64,000 nt of DNA from Aneurinibacillus sp. REN35 (GTDB taxonomy: Bacteria > Bacillota > Bacilli > Aneurinibacillales > Aneurinibacillaceae), in assembly GCF_041379945.2 (NCBI RefSeq), contig NZ_JBFTXJ020000004.1, positions 62,001-126,000 of the forward strand. Reading direction: 5' to 3'. Of this stretch, positions 26,335-35,582 are shown one piece after another. The notes under the pieces were generated by a model. It had not been told where the DNA came from, searched no databases, and worked only from the letters and a program-made list of their open reading frames with translations. Positions within the stretch are counted from its first letter, which is position 1. Every line of letters begins with the position of its first letter. The translations under genes were made by a program, and so were the position numbers.

Positions 26335-27331
26335 CTCCTCCGCCCCGGGCAATGATAATCTCGCCCGCTTCTTCTAGGCGTCGAATAATACCCACTATGC
26401 GGGTCTGAGCTTCTTCCACATCACGCAGTCGGACAGGTCCCATGTATTCCATCTCTTCTCTGAATGTATCCGCCATCCGTTTGGACATGTTACGGAATAC
26501 AACGCTGCGTACTTCTTCATTAGCCACTTTCAGTGCAAGCATAAGGTCCGCATTCTCCACATCACGAATAACACGCTGAATGGAACGGTCATCAAGCACC
26601 ACAATATCTTCGAATACAAACATCCTCTTCTTAATTTCTTCTGCCAGCTCAGGATCTTGAATCTCAAGCGTATCAAGAATCACTCTCTCTGTGCTGCGAT
26701 CAACATTGTTAAGCATATTAACCACAGATTCGATACCGCCGGCTTGTGTATAATCCTGCACCACTGTTGAAGACAACTTCTGCTCCAGCACGCTTTCTAC
26801 CTGACTGATTACATCCGGTGAGGTGCTTTCCATCAATGCAATACGGCGTGCCACCTCTGCCTGTCTTTCCTGAGGAAGTGCCGATAAGATAATAGCGGAC
26901 TGCTCAGGTTCAAGATAAGAGAGAACAAGCGCAATCGTCTGCGGATGTTCATTTTGAATAAAGTTTAAAATCTGACCCGGGTCTGCCTTTCGTGCAAAAT
27001 CGAAGGGACGAACCTGGAGATGTGCGGTTAATCGATGAATAATATCGAAAGCTTTTTGCTGACCAAGTGCTTTCTCCAGAATTTCCTTTGCATAGTTAAT
27101 CCCGCCTTGCGAAATATACTCCTGAGCTACGCAAATTTGATGAAATTCTCCTAATATCGACTCTTTATCTTCCGTATCCACTTTGCGCACATTAGCTATT
27201 TCAAGCGTAAGCTGCTCGATCTCTTCCTCACGCAGATGCTTAAAAACTTGAGCAGAAACTTCCGGCCCGAGCGAGATCAATAATATCGCCGCTTTTTGCC
27301 TGCCGCTCAACTCTTTTACTGAACGCGCCAT
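26318..27331 (-). CDS. fliG: Flagellar motor switch protein FliG
   Basis: C-ring protein that binds the MS ring through its N-terminal domain and meets the stator through its C-terminal domain. The 337 residues start LSGRQKAAILLISLGPEVSAQVFKHL. The middle contains the EHPQ motif (NEHPQTIALVLSYL). The C-terminal domain has the charged torque helix (DLMLALKVANEEVRSVVFRNMSKR). It follows fliF by 15 bases. Confidence 0.96.
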   Translation of the reverse strand: MARSVKELSGRQKAAILLISLGPEVSAQVFKHLREEEIEQLTLEIANVRKVDTEDKESILGEFHQICVAQEYISQGGINYAKEILEKALGQQKAFDIIHRLTAHLQVRPFDFARKADPGQILNFIQNEHPQTIALVLSYLEPEQSAIILSALPQERQAEVARRIALMESTSPDVISQVESVLEQKLSSTVVQDYTQAGGIESVVNMLNNVDRSTERVILDTLEIQDPELAEEIKKRMFVFEDIVVLDDRSIQRVIRDVENADLMLALKVANEEVRSVVFRNMSKRMADTFREEMEYMGPVRLRDVEEAQTRIVGIIRRLEEAGEIIIARGGGDEIIV

Positions 27332-27346
27332 ATCTTTCCCTCACCC

Positions 27347-28933
27347 CTATTCGTCTGCTAGCCATGTACGCAGCAGATTGACAAACTCCTCCGGCTTCTC
27401 ACCTGCCAGCTTTTCTAGCTGCTTGCGCACAATCGCCTCTTCTCCTTCTTCTGCATACTTCAGCTCAGGAATTTCAAACGGTACAGATTGTGCTGACTCT
27501 TGAGCAGCAACCTGTGCTTGCTCCTGTCTTCGTTTGCGAACGATAATAAATGTAACGATCGCAGCAATAAGCAGAAGGCCGATAACGCTTGAGACAATAA
27601 TCAGGGTCCAATTTGTTCCTTCTTTTACCACTTCTTGCTTACCGTTAAACGCTTGAGCAAATACCTTCACACGCTGATCAATCTGCTCCTGCGTAAATTC
27701 CGTTCCCTGTGAAGAAAGCGATGCCCGCACTACATTTCCGATAACCTGTTTAATATCATTTTGAACTTCCTCTGTGAGACTTGCTGGATTATTTGCTGTC
27801 GGCGGTTCTACACCGACGTTGATGGTAATATCTTCAATCTTATACGGTTGTCCGACAATGTTCTCTTTGATCCGATTGACTTCCCGATTTACCCGATCCT
27901 CAATCTTCTCATATTCACTATCACTACCGCTTGCCGCACCAGGGTAACCTGGAATTTGGGTCTCACCCGTTCCTGCTGTGCCTCCAGCAGGCGCTCCCTT
28001 GCCTGTATATGTCTGCTGAATTTTTTCAGCACTAATAATGATACCTTCATTATTTTCTTTATCCACCGGCTCAACAAGCTGTGATTCACGCTGGGTTTTG
28101 TCAAAGTTTAGCTTGACGTACGGATAGACAAATACTTTATCTCGACCGAGAATTGTACCGAGCATATTCTGCAGGTTTTTCTGAATATCATTTTCGATAT
28201 CCTTCTTTATTTTACGCTGCTCTTCATATTGATTCAGCGCATATGCATTGCCTTCATCTTCAGTAGGATCAAGCATCTCGCTATACTGATTCATAATGAC
28301 GACATTTTCTTTTGGTAGATTCGGAACACTCTTGGAAACCAAATTATACAGCGCGTTGATCTGCGGCTGTGCTAACTGTTTTCCTGGGTCCACATCCACT
28401 ACAATTGAAGCGGTCGCTTTCTGTGCATTTTCTTGTACAAATACACTTTCTTCAGGCATCGTCAAAATGACTTTCGCATTGCGAACTCCATCCACTGTTT
28501 TAAGCAGGTCAGAGAGCTGTGTTTGCATTGCATCGCGCTCTACAACATCAAATTGGCGATCCGTCATTCCCATCCCAATATTTTGGCTGAAGATATCAAG
28601 TCGGACACCTTCCCCTTTTGGGACGCCCTTCGCTGTTAAATCAGCGGCAAGGTTGTACTTATCCTTCTCCGGAACAAGTATGTTACTGCCCTCAAGCTTA
28701 TATGCTGTATACCCCATTCCATCCAGTTCTGTCTTGATCTGGGCTACATCCACTTCGGTCAAATTCCCGCTAAACAGTGGAACATAGTTCGGTCTGGAGG
28801 CTATATAAATTGCTAGCGTCGCAGATATTATAAGAAAAGCTGCGATCGCACCAATCATCATTTTTTGCTTTTTTGAGAAGCGATTCGAAAACTCTGTAAG
28901 CTTCGCCCGCCACTGCTGCAATCTTTCGTTCAT
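27347..28933 (-). CDS. fliF: Flagellar MS-ring protein FliF
   Basis: Forms the membrane ring on which the motor is built. The 528-residue protein has one membrane helix near residues 24-45 (MMIGAIAAFLIISATLAIYIA) and one near 440-465 (WTLIIVSSVIGLLLIAAIVTFIIV). Between them lie the ring-building RBM domains (YKLEGSNILVPEKDKYNLAADL, SVPNLPKENVVIMNQ). The C-terminal tail binds FliG. The ATG at 28933 is chosen over a TTG 15 bases upstream because it fits family alignments. It lies 29 bases after fliE. Confidence 0.95.
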   Translation of the reverse strand: MNERLQQWRAKLTEFSNRFSKKQKMMIGAIAAFLIISATLAIYIASRPNYVPLFSGNLTEVDVAQIKTELDGMGYTAYKLEGSNILVPEKDKYNLAADLTAKGVPKGEGVRLDIFSQNIGMGMTDRQFDVVERDAMQTQLSDLLKTVDGVRNAKVILTMPEESVFVQENAQKATASIVVDVDPGKQLAQPQINALYNLVSKSVPNLPKENVVIMNQYSEMLDPTEDEGNAYALNQYEEQRKIKKDIENDIQKNLQNMLGTILGRDKVFVYPYVKLNFDKTQRESQLVEPVDKENNEGIIISAEKIQQTYTGKGAPAGGTAGTGETQIPGYPGAASGSDSEYEKIEDRVNREVNRIKENIVGQPYKIEDITINVGVEPPTANNPASLTEEVQNDIKQVIGNVVRASLSSQGTEFTQEQIDQRVKVFAQAFNGKQEVVKEGTNWTLIIVSSVIGLLLIAAIVTFIIVRKRRQEQAQVAAQESAQSVPFEIPELKYAEEGEEAIVRKQLEKLAGEKPEEFVNLLRTWLADE

Positions 28934-28962
28934 CCTCCACCCCGCCAATTGCCTTTAAATTG

Positions 28963-29268
28963 CTAGATTTGCATTCTCATAATCTCTTGATATGCTTCTA
29001 CAGCCTTATTGCGAATCTGCATCGTCATATCGAGCGCCACGCCTGCTTTTTGGGAAGCAATCATAACCTGATGCAAGTCCTGAACTTGGCCTGTGGCCAA
29101 TCCCTGGTTCATCGCTTCGCCTGCTTTCTGCAAAGCATTTACATCCTGTACCGCATTTTTTAAATACGTTGAAAAAGCGGTGGTAACCTCATTTGGTGTC
29201 GGGGATGCTTGCTTATCCTCTCCTAAGGAGACCTGCGGCAGCATACCTGCCCCAATTTTCTCAATCAT
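28963..29268 (-). CDS. fliE: Flagellar hook-basal body complex protein FliE
   Basis: Small protein connecting the MS ring to the rod. The 101 residues carry the family core TAFSTYLKNAVQDVNALQKAGEAM and the C-terminal VALDMTMQIRNKAVEAYQEIMRMQ. An AGGAG site precedes the ATG at 29268. It lies 11 bases after flgC and 29 before fliF. Confidence 0.95.
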   Translation of the reverse strand: MIEKIGAGMLPQVSLGEDKQASPTPNEVTTAFSTYLKNAVQDVNALQKAGEAMNQGLATGQVQDLHQVMIASQKAGVALDMTMQIRNKAVEAYQEIMRMQI

Positions 29269-29279
29269 GCTCTCGCTCC

Positions 29280-29741
29280 TTATTTACCAATCTCTAATGC
29301 TTTCATCGCCATCGCCTTTGAAGCATTTACGGCGGTTACATTCGATTCATATGCTCGTGTGGTTGACATTAAATCTATCATTTCTTTCAACATATCTACA
29401 TTTGGCATTGCCACATATCCACGCGCGTTTGCGTCTGGATGGGACGGGTCATATACCATCTTCGGCGGTGTCTTATCTTCAATAATTTGCGTTACACGCA
29501 CCCCATTTGCAGACGAGCCCCCCGTTTTGCTTACAGCAGATTGTAGGAAGTTATCAAAGCTTGCAGCACCCATCTTCGGTTCAACTACCGCCATCTTCCT
29601 TTTATAAGGCTGCCATTGCCCATTTACGTATTCTCCACGCGTGGTGTTCGCGTTGGAAATATTGCTTGAAATGACATCCATGCGTAATCGATTAGCCGTA
29701 AGCGCAGACGCACTAATATCAAAACTACCAAACAATGCCAT
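29280..29741 (-). CDS. flgC: Flagellar basal-body rod protein FlgC
   Basis: Proximal rod protein. The frame is open further upstream, but the ATG at 29741 has a perfect AGGAGG site and lies two bases after the flgB stop, giving the expected 153 residues. The N-terminus (SFDISASALTANRLRMDVISSNISNANT) and the C-terminus (KEMIDLMSTTRAYESNVTAVNASKAMAMKALEIGK-type) are the conserved rod-protein helices. Confidence 0.95.
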   Translation of the reverse strand: MALFGSFDISASALTANRLRMDVISSNISNANTTRGEYVNGQWQPYKRKMAVVEPKMGAASFDNFLQSAVSKTGGSSANGVRVTQIIEDKTPPKMVYDPSHPDANARGYVAMPNVDMLKEMIDLMSTTRAYESNVTAVNASKAMAMKALEIGK

Positions 29742-29743
29742 GC

Positions 29744-30151
29744 TTATTTCCCTCCTATAATCGTCCGAAGCTTCGTAAACTGGCCTCCCGTCTGTTGGAC
29801 AAGTGCGTTGTACCACATCTGGTTTCTGGCCAGATTGGACATCTCAAAATCAAGGTCGACATTATTTGCCGCATTTTGCATAGGCCCTGCGGCTTGATCC
29901 ACCTGCAGCTTCGGCTGAAGCGTAGACAGCGAAGGTGCTCCAAAAGCTATATGTTTTGCATTCGTTCTATGAGCAGCGAAACTTGTCGAATTTCTTTCAA
30001 CGGCTCTTTGCAGTTCATCTTCGAATGACACAGATTGCGATTTGTAATACGGTGTATCTACATTAGCAATATTGTTGCTGATCGCTCTCTGCCTCATCGT
30101 CGAAGCATCAAGCGCTTTTTCAAACATGGACAAGGTAGGTGTCGAAAACAT
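29744..30151 (-). CDS. flgB: Flagellar basal-body rod protein FlgB
   Basis: Proximal rod protein and first gene of the fla/che operon. The ATG at 30151 follows AAAGGAGGAG, giving 135 residues. The rod motif is visible (DASTMRQRAISNNIANVDTPYYKSQSVSFED), as is the C-terminal DLDFEMSNLARNQMWYNALVQ helix. It is separated from codY by about 270 bases that hold the codY terminator and a candidate promoter. Confidence 0.95.
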   Translation of the reverse strand: MFSTPTLSMFEKALDASTMRQRAISNNIANVDTPYYKSQSVSFEDELQRAVERNSTSFAAHRTNAKHIAFGAPSLSTLQPKLQVDQAAGPMQNAANNVDLDFEMSNLARNQMWYNALVQQTGGQFTKLRTIIGGK

Positions 30152-30190
30152 CGTTTTCTCCTCCTTTCGGTGCATTTGTAAACTTATTAC

Positions 30191-30220
30191 ATTCTACTTG
30201 ATTCCAAATAAAATCTCCAA
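30191..30220 (-). promoter_or_regulatory. Candidate sigma-A promoter for the fla/che operon
   Basis: On the minus strand, TTGGAG (30215-30220) and TAGAAT (30191-30196) are 18 bases apart, about 40 bases before the flgB start codon. The -10 box has one mismatch from consensus, while the -35 is weak. I looked for a SigD-type TAAA-N15-GCCGATAT element in this gap and found only a poor TCCGATCT match without a -35. In B. subtilis both promoter types lie in this gap. Confidence 0.4.
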
Positions 30221-30322
30221 CACTATATTATTCCAGATCGGAAAAGCGTAATCCTTCCAATTCGACAAAATATGTGCATCTAACATGACAATTTTTATAT
30301 TAGCAGATTGCGATAAATGAAC

Positions 30323-30349
30323 AAAGCCCTATCTTAAAGATAGGGCTTT
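30323..30349 (-). terminator. Terminator hairpin after codY
   Basis: A perfect 13-base inverted repeat (30323-30335 and 30337-30349) lies about 70 bases after the codY stop. The innermost pairs must open to form a loop. Only GTTCATTT follows on the minus strand, so the U-run is weak. Read-through into flgB is possible. Confidence 0.65.
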
Positions 30350-30418
30350 ATCACCGGACACAAATTCATTAGTTGCTACGAGTTTATCGCTTTTTGTTAC
30401 AAACTCACGAATTTTCCA

Positions 30419-31198
30419 TTACGAGGTCTTTAATTTTTCAAGTTCTGGAAGAAGTTTTTCATTTAAGATCTTAATGTAGGTTCCTTTCATGCCCAAAGAA
30501 CGGGATTCAATAACCCCTGCACTCTCGAGTTTGCGCAATGCATTTACGATGACAGAACGGGTAATGCCTACACGGTCGGCAATCTTACTTGCAACAAGCA
30601 GTCCTTCTTTTGCATCCAACTCTTCAAAAATATGTTCGACTGCTTCAAGCTCACTGTAGGATAGGGAGCCGATTGCCATTTGTACAACTGCCTTACTGCG
30701 CGCTTCCTGCTCAATCTCCTCTGCACGCTCACGAAGAATTTCCATTCCAACCACTGTCGCGCCTACTTCAGCGAGAACAAGATCATCATCTGTAAACGTC
30801 TCATTAACACGTGCTAATACAAGCGTACCCAGACGGTCGCCTCCACCGATAACCGGCACAATTGTTGTTAAGCCTTTCTTGAATAAATCTTTCATCTCTA
30901 CCGGGAACGCCGTATACGGGCTCTCGATATCCAAGTTGGCGGATGTTTCATCTAAGCGAAGCAGCTGCGTGCTGTAATCGCCAGGAAAACGGCGTTCATC
31001 AAGCATTTTACGAATACGCTCATTGTCTACTTCTTGTGCAATAGCATAGCCAAGAATCTTTCCTTTGCGGCTTAAAACGAAAATATTCGCTTCAATGATC
31101 TCACTCATCACTTCTGCCATTTCCATGAAATTCACCGGATGTCCAGCTGTCTTCTGCAGCAGGCGGTTAATACGTCTAATTTTTGTTAGTAAATCCAT
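30419..31198 (-). CDS. codY: GTP- and branched-chain-amino-acid-sensing global regulator CodY
   Basis: Global repressor of nutrient-limitation genes in low-G+C Gram-positives. The 259 residues show the N-terminal GAF domain that binds isoleucine/valine (about 1-155) and the C-terminal winged-helix domain with [32 protein letters not shown] as recognition region (about 203-235). It is the last gene of xerC-hslV-hslU-codY, the codVWXY arrangement known in B. subtilis, and directly precedes the fla/che operon. B. subtilis CodY regulates that operon; I saw no clear CodY box in the gap here. Confidence 0.96.
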   Translation of the reverse strand: MDLLTKIRRINRLLQKTAGHPVNFMEMAEVMSEIIEANIFVLSRKGKILGYAIAQEVDNERIRKMLDERRFPGDYSTQLLRLDETSANLDIESPYTAFPVEMKDLFKKGLTTIVPVIGGGDRLGTLVLARVNETFTDDDLVLAEVGATVVGMEILRERAEEIEQEARSKAVVQMAIGSLSYSELEAVEHIFEELDAKEGLLVASKIADRVGITRSVIVNALRKLESAGVIESRSLGMKGTYIKILNEKLLPELEKLKTS

Positions 31199-31221
31199 TG
31201 TTGTAATTCCTCCTTCAATTT

Positions 31222-32619
31222 TTACAAAATATAACGACTCAAATCTCTGTCTTCTACAATGTTGTTTAGTTTCTCTCTCACATATTCCGGGGTGATGGTA
31301 ATCTTCTCAAGTGTAATATCGGATGCTTCAAATGATAAATCTTCAAGAAGCTTCTCAAGAATGGTATGTAATCGCCTGGCACCGATATTGTCCGTATTCT
31401 GGTTCACCTCGGCTGCAAGTTTAGCAATCTCTTTAATAGCATCGTCAGAAAATTCAACTTTTATTCCTTCAGTCTCCAATAAGGCGACATATTGTTTGGT
31501 TAAAGCATTTTTTGGTTCGGTTAAGATCTGAATGAAGTCTTCCACCTTCAAACTATCAAGTTCCACACGGATTGGAAAGCGGCCTTGCAACTCCGGGATT
31601 AAGTCGGACGGCTTTGCCATATGAAATGCTCCAGCAGCAACAAACAGAACGTAATCGGTTTTTACCGGACCATATTTAGTCATTACTGTAGAACCTTCAA
31701 CGATCGGCAAAATATCGCGCTGCACACCTTCACGCGATACTTGCGCGGAACTGGACTCTTTACCAGCGATCTTATCAATCTCATCAATAAAAATAATACC
31801 GCTTTGTTCCGCACGCTCAACAGACTCCTGAATCACTTCATCCATGTCAATAAGCTTCTGCGCTTCCTGCATTGTCAAAGCCTTGCGGGCTTCACGAATA
31901 GGAAGTTTGCGTTTCTTCATTTTTTTAGGCAAAAGATTACCAAGCATCTCTTGCATATTAATACCCATTTGATCCATGCCTGAACCGGAAAACATGTCAA
32001 ACATCGGCGGCGCAGCATCTTCTACTTCAATCTCGATCACAGTATCTTCAAGCTGCCCCATGGCTAATTGATGCGCTACCTGGCGGCGCTGCTGCGAGAG
32101 AGAAAGGTCTTCTGGGTCGCTTGTCTGAGACTGGTATCCGTTCTGGTTGCCAAACAGCATCTCTAGGGGGTTTTTATACGACTTGTTATCACGTTTGCCT
32201 GGAACGAGGATATGGACAATGCGTTCGTTGGCCATCGCTTCTGCTCGATCCTGCACGTCTTCGGTCTTCTCCGCTTTGACGATGCGTATTGCTGTCTCTA
32301 CCAAATCACGTACCATTGATTCAACGTCCCGGCCGACATATCCGACTTCAGTGAACTTTGTTGCTTCCACTTTGATAAACGGTGCACCTGTCAGCTTTGC
32401 CAGACGTCTTGCAAGCTCAGTCTTTCCTACACCTGTCGGTCCAATCATGAGGATGTTCTTTGGCACAACTTCGTCACGAATCTCATCTGCAAGCTTGCTG
32501 CGGCGGTAACGATTGCGCAAAGCAACGGCTACTGAGCGCTTCGCCTGCTTTTGTCCGACGATAAAGTAATCCAATTGTTCAACAATTTGTTTGGGTGTTA
32601 AACTTTCAGGATTTTTCAA
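31222..32619 (-). CDS. hslU: ATP-dependent protease ATPase subunit HslU (ClpY)
   Basis: AAA+ unfoldase that feeds substrates to HslV. The Walker A motif GPTGVGKT is at residues 60-67, a pore-type [10 protein letters not shown] motif follows, and Walker B is [10 protein letters not shown]. The inserted I domain lies at about 110-240. The C-terminal SRYIL tail is the type that docks into HslV. The start is a TTG at 32619, seven bases after GGAGG; no in-frame ATG fits better. At 465 residues it is full length and begins 15 bases after hslV. Confidence 0.95.
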   Translation of the reverse strand: MKNPESLTPKQIVEQLDYFIVGQKQAKRSVAVALRNRYRRSKLADEIRDEVVPKNILMIGPTGVGKTELARRLAKLTGAPFIKVEATKFTEVGYVGRDVESMVRDLVETAIRIVKAEKTEDVQDRAEAMANERIVHILVPGKRDNKSYKNPLEMLFGNQNGYQSQTSDPEDLSLSQQRRQVAHQLAMGQLEDTVIEIEVEDAAPPMFDMFSGSGMDQMGINMQEMLGNLLPKKMKKRKLPIREARKALTMQEAQKLIDMDEVIQESVERAEQSGIIFIDEIDKIAGKESSSAQVSREGVQRDILPIVEGSTVMTKYGPVKTDYVLFVAAGAFHMAKPSDLIPELQGRFPIRVELDSLKVEDFIQILTEPKNALTKQYVALLETEGIKVEFSDDAIKEIAKLAAEVNQNTDNIGARRLHTILEKLLEDLSFEASDITLEKITITPEYVREKLNNIVEDRDLSRYIL

Positions 32620-32634
32620 GGCATTGCCTCCTCG

Positions 32635-33183
32635 TCATTCATTGATTTCTTCAACAACCAGGTTGTGATTGGTATAGACACAAATATCTGCGGCGGCTGT
32701 AAGAGCAGCCGTAGCAATCTCACGCGCCGTTAGGGTAGGAGCATGCTGCTTAAGTGCTCGGCCCGCCGCAAGCGCATAATTGCCTCCAGAACCGATCGCT
32801 AGAATGCCGTCATCTGGCTCAATAATCTCACCAGTGCCTGATATGAGTAGCATATGTTCTTTGTTCATAACAATCATCAGGGCCTCTAGCTTGCGAAGCA
32901 CTTTATCTAAGCGCCAGTCTTTTGCCAGCTCAACGGCGGCGCGCTGCAGGTTCCCATGGTATTCTTCAAGCTTTGCTTCAAACTTCTCAAATAGCGTAAT
33001 CGCATCCGCAACAGATCCGGCAAAACCAGCTACAACTTCACCATGATAGAGGCGGCGTACTTTTTTTGCTGTCTGCTTCATAACTACGGTATTGCCTAAT
33101 GTAACTTGACCGTCGCCGGCCATTGCTCCGCTTCCTTCGTGGCGCACAGCAAAAATTGTAGTGGCGTGAAAGGTCATCTCCAT
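32635..33183 (-). CDS. hslV: ATP-dependent protease peptidase subunit HslV (ClpQ)
   Basis: Proteasome-like threonine peptidase. The 182-residue sequence has the N-terminal [11 protein letters not shown] block, [13 protein letters not shown], and the [14 protein letters not shown] motif typical of HslV. The ATG at 33183 has GGAGGG six bases upstream; a second ATG two codons later is also possible. Which residue becomes the catalytic N-terminus is not obvious, because the protein lacks the Ser2 reported for B. subtilis ClpQ. It lies 24 bases after xerC. Confidence 0.95.
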   Translation of the reverse strand: MEMTFHATTIFAVRHEGSGAMAGDGQVTLGNTVVMKQTAKKVRRLYHGEVVAGFAGSVADAITLFEKFEAKLEEYHGNLQRAAVELAKDWRLDKVLRKLEALMIVMNKEHMLLISGTGEIIEPDDGILAIGSGGNYALAAGRALKQHAPTLTAREIATAALTAAADICVYTNHNLVVEEINE

Positions 33184-33207
33184 CGAGTTCCCTCCATTTA
33201 TATTATT

Positions 33208-34110
33208 TTACGCCCGTGGATGAGCTTGGTTGTATACCATTCGCATTCTCTCTCTCGTCACGTGCGTATAAACTTGCGTCGATGAAATGCTGGCATGCCC
33301 AAGCATTTCTTGTACGCTCCGTAGATCAGCCCCGTTTTCTAACAAATGGGTAGCGAACGTATGACGAAACGTATGTGGACTTACTTTCAATAATTCACTT
33401 GCCTGCTCTACATATTTATTGACGATGCGGCGCACGCTGCGGTCCGTAAGCTTCTCTCCCCGGACATTGACAAACAACGCGTCTGTTTTTTGCTGCTTTC
33501 CAAGGTGCGGACGCCCTTGCTGTATGTATTGTTCGTATGCCCGTAAGGCATGCTCTCCAAGCGGCACATATCTCTCCTTTGCGCCTTTTCCAAATACTAA
33601 TGCAGTACCTGCCCGCACATCCACCGAGCGAAGCGTAAGCCCTGTAAGTTCTGATACCCGGATTCCGCTTGCATATAACACTTCTAGAATCGCGCGGTCC
33701 CGGAGTCCAACTGGGCGACTTGTATCCGGCAATGCAAGAAGGGCCTCGATTTCTTTTGGAAACAAGAAATTCGGAAGCTTCTTTGCCAATTTCGGCGTTG
33801 CCGCCATTGTAAACGGATTGTGCTCTACCATCTCCTCACGCACCATAAATCGGTAGAAGCTTCTAAGACTTGATAGCTTACGGGCAATGGAACGTCTCGC
33901 ATACCCATGCGTATGAAGGTCTGTGAGATAGCTGCGGACATGGACATACGAAACAGCAGCATACTCCGCTACACCATGCTGCTTCATGAATGCCGTAAAA
34001 GCCAGGATGTCTTTCTCGTAGTTCGTTACCGTTAGAGGAGAAGCATTCTTCTCAATCTGCAGGTATTGTTTGAACAACAGAAGCAGTTCGTCAGGCTCCA
34101 CGCCTTCCAT
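33208..34110 (-). CDS. xerC: Tyrosine recombinase XerC (CodV)
   Basis: Site-specific recombinase that, with a partner, resolves chromosome dimers at dif. An N-terminal SAM-like core-binding domain (about 5-90) precedes the catalytic domain, which has the full set R151, K176, H246, R249, H272 and Y281. The 300-residue length is standard. The ATG follows GAGGAGG. As the first gene of the xerC-hslVU-codY operon it matches codV of B. subtilis; the partner XerD (RipX) is not in the window. Confidence 0.93.
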   Translation of the reverse strand: MEGVEPDELLLLFKQYLQIEKNASPLTVTNYEKDILAFTAFMKQHGVAEYAAVSYVHVRSYLTDLHTHGYARRSIARKLSSLRSFYRFMVREEMVEHNPFTMAATPKLAKKLPNFLFPKEIEALLALPDTSRPVGLRDRAILEVLYASGIRVSELTGLTLRSVDVRAGTALVFGKGAKERYVPLGEHALRAYEQYIQQGRPHLGKQQKTDALFVNVRGEKLTDRSVRRIVNKYVEQASELLKVSPHTFRHTFATHLLENGADLRSVQEMLGHASISSTQVYTHVTRERMRMVYNQAHPRA

Positions 34111-34141
34111 GTATGTACCTCCTCACCGAGTACCAACGCAT

Positions 34142-34168
34142 ACGGGACGCGGCACTGCCGCATCCCGT
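34142..34168 (-). other. Stable hairpin in the xerC leader
   Basis: A 13-base inverted repeat with one G-U pair (34142-34154 against 34156-34168) forms a G/C-rich stem about 30 bases upstream of the xerC start codon. No T-run follows on the minus strand, so it is not a standard terminator. It would be part of a leader of about 108 bases if the promoter at 34226-34254 is used. Confidence 0.5.
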
Positions 34169-34225
34169 TTACAATTCTTCCCGTAAAAATACCCCGCAGG
34201 GAAAACCTAGCTTTTAACCGTCGTT

Positions 34226-34254
34226 AGTATATCATAACCCCATATTAGCTGCAA
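34226..34254 (-). promoter_or_regulatory. Candidate extended -10 promoter for xerC-hslVU-codY
   Basis: On the minus strand TTGCAG and TATACT are 17 bases apart, and TGA directly precedes the -10 (TGATATACT), an extended -10 arrangement. The -35 lies inside the last codons of trmFO. The predicted start of transcription is near 34219, leaving a leader of about 108 bases before xerC. Confidence 0.6.
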
Positions 34255-35564
34255 CTTAAATTGTGAAGGTTTCGGGAAAAATTCTGAATTTTATCCAGTG
34301 CACGCTGGGCGTACTGTTCATAGCGCTCTTTTTTATTCCGTACTTTCTTCTCAAGCGGCGGAAAAAGACCAAAATTCGCGTTCATTGGTTGGAAATTATC
34401 CGGGTTAGCTGTAGTAATATAATGTGCCATACTTCCCATTGCTGTCTCTCCAGGAAATACAACCGGTTCGAGTCCGCGAGCGAGCCTGCCTGCATTAACA
34501 CCAGCTGTAAGCCCAGAAGCGGCTGATTCTACATAGCCCTCTACTCCAGTCATTTGACCGGCAAAAAACAACGTATTCCGATCCTTGTATTGATATGTCG
34601 GTTGAAGAAGGCGCGGCGAATTGATGAACGTGTTGCGGTGGATGACACCGTAGCGTACGATTTCGGCGTTCTCAAGTCCCGGAATCATGCCAAATACTCG
34701 TTTTTGCTCCGGCCACTTCAAATGAGTTTGGAAACCTACGATATTATAAAGCGTTCCTGCGCTATTATCCTGACGCAGCTGCACAACGGCGAACGGCTGC
34801 TTGCCCGTACGGGGGTCGGTAAGCCCTACAGGTTTCATTGGGCCAAACAGCATCGTCTGCTTTCCTCGCTTAGCCATTACCTCAATCGGCATGCAGCCCT
34901 CAAAAAATACCTGCTTTTCAAACTCCTTGAGCGGCACCTCTTCTGCTGTAATCAGCGCATCATAGAAGGCGTTGAACTCTTCTTCATTCATCGGACAATT
35001 TAAGTATGCCGCTTCCCCTTTATCATAGCGTGAAGCAAGAAACACCTTCTCCATGTCGATCGACTCTTTCTCAAGGATTGGAGCCGCAGCGTCATAGAAG
35101 TATAAGTAGCCTTCACCGGTAAGCTCCTGCAGCCGCTTTGATAAGTCAGGCGACGTTAGCGGTCCGGTTGCAATAACGACAATCCCATCGGGAATCTCTG
35201 TAATTTCTTCATTGCGCACCTCGATGCGCGGATGATTGCGGATACGCTCGGTTACGGCTCCTGCGAACTCATGCCGGTCTACCGCGAGCGCACCACCTGC
35301 AGGTACCGCGCAATTGTCTGCCGCCTGTATAATTACAGAGGATAACTGCCTCATCTCTTCCTTAAGAATACCTACCGCATTCGTCAGCGCATTAGCACGC
35401 AGCGAATTACTGCATACAAGCTCCGCGAATTTATCCGTATGGTGAGCCGGGGTACTGCGCACAGGGCGCATCTCATATAATATGACGTCTACCCCTTGCT
35501 CTACAATCTGCCAGGCCGCTTCGCTGCCCGCTAGACCAGCACCGATGACTTTTACTTTTTCCAT
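34245..35564 (-). CDS. trmFO: tRNA (uracil-54-C5)-methyltransferase TrmFO, folate-dependent
   Basis: FAD- and methylenetetrahydrofolate-dependent enzyme that makes ribothymidine-54 in tRNA. The N-terminal [11 protein letters not shown] (from residue 8) is the FAD-binding motif. The family blocks [31 protein letters not shown] and a C-terminal [10 protein letters not shown] stretch are present. At 439 residues it is full length. It lies 18 bases after topA, and its last codons overlap the promoter for xerC. Confidence 0.95.
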   Translation of the reverse strand: MEKVKVIGAGLAGSEAAWQIVEQGVDVILYEMRPVRSTPAHHTDKFAELVCSNSLRANALTNAVGILKEEMRQLSSVIIQAADNCAVPAGGALAVDRHEFAGAVTERIRNHPRIEVRNEEITEIPDGIVVIATGPLTSPDLSKRLQELTGEGYLYFYDAAAPILEKESIDMEKVFLASRYDKGEAAYLNCPMNEEEFNAFYDALITAEEVPLKEFEKQVFFEGCMPIEVMAKRGKQTMLFGPMKPVGLTDPRTGKQPFAVVQLRQDNSAGTLYNIVGFQTHLKWPEQKRVFGMIPGLENAEIVRYGVIHRNTFINSPRLLQPTYQYKDRNTLFFAGQMTGVEGYVESAASGLTAGVNAGRLARGLEPVVFPGETAMGSMAHYITTANPDNFQPMNANFGLFPPLEKKVRNKKERYEQYAQRALDKIQNFSRNLHNLSCS

Positions 35565-35582
35565 AGTTTCTAAAATCCCTTC

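Noticed and set aside
34190-34205. Small CCC-GGG hairpin followed by TTTTT as a trmFO terminator
   Set aside because: The stem has only three or four pairs, too weak to call, and it would fall inside the predicted xerC leader.
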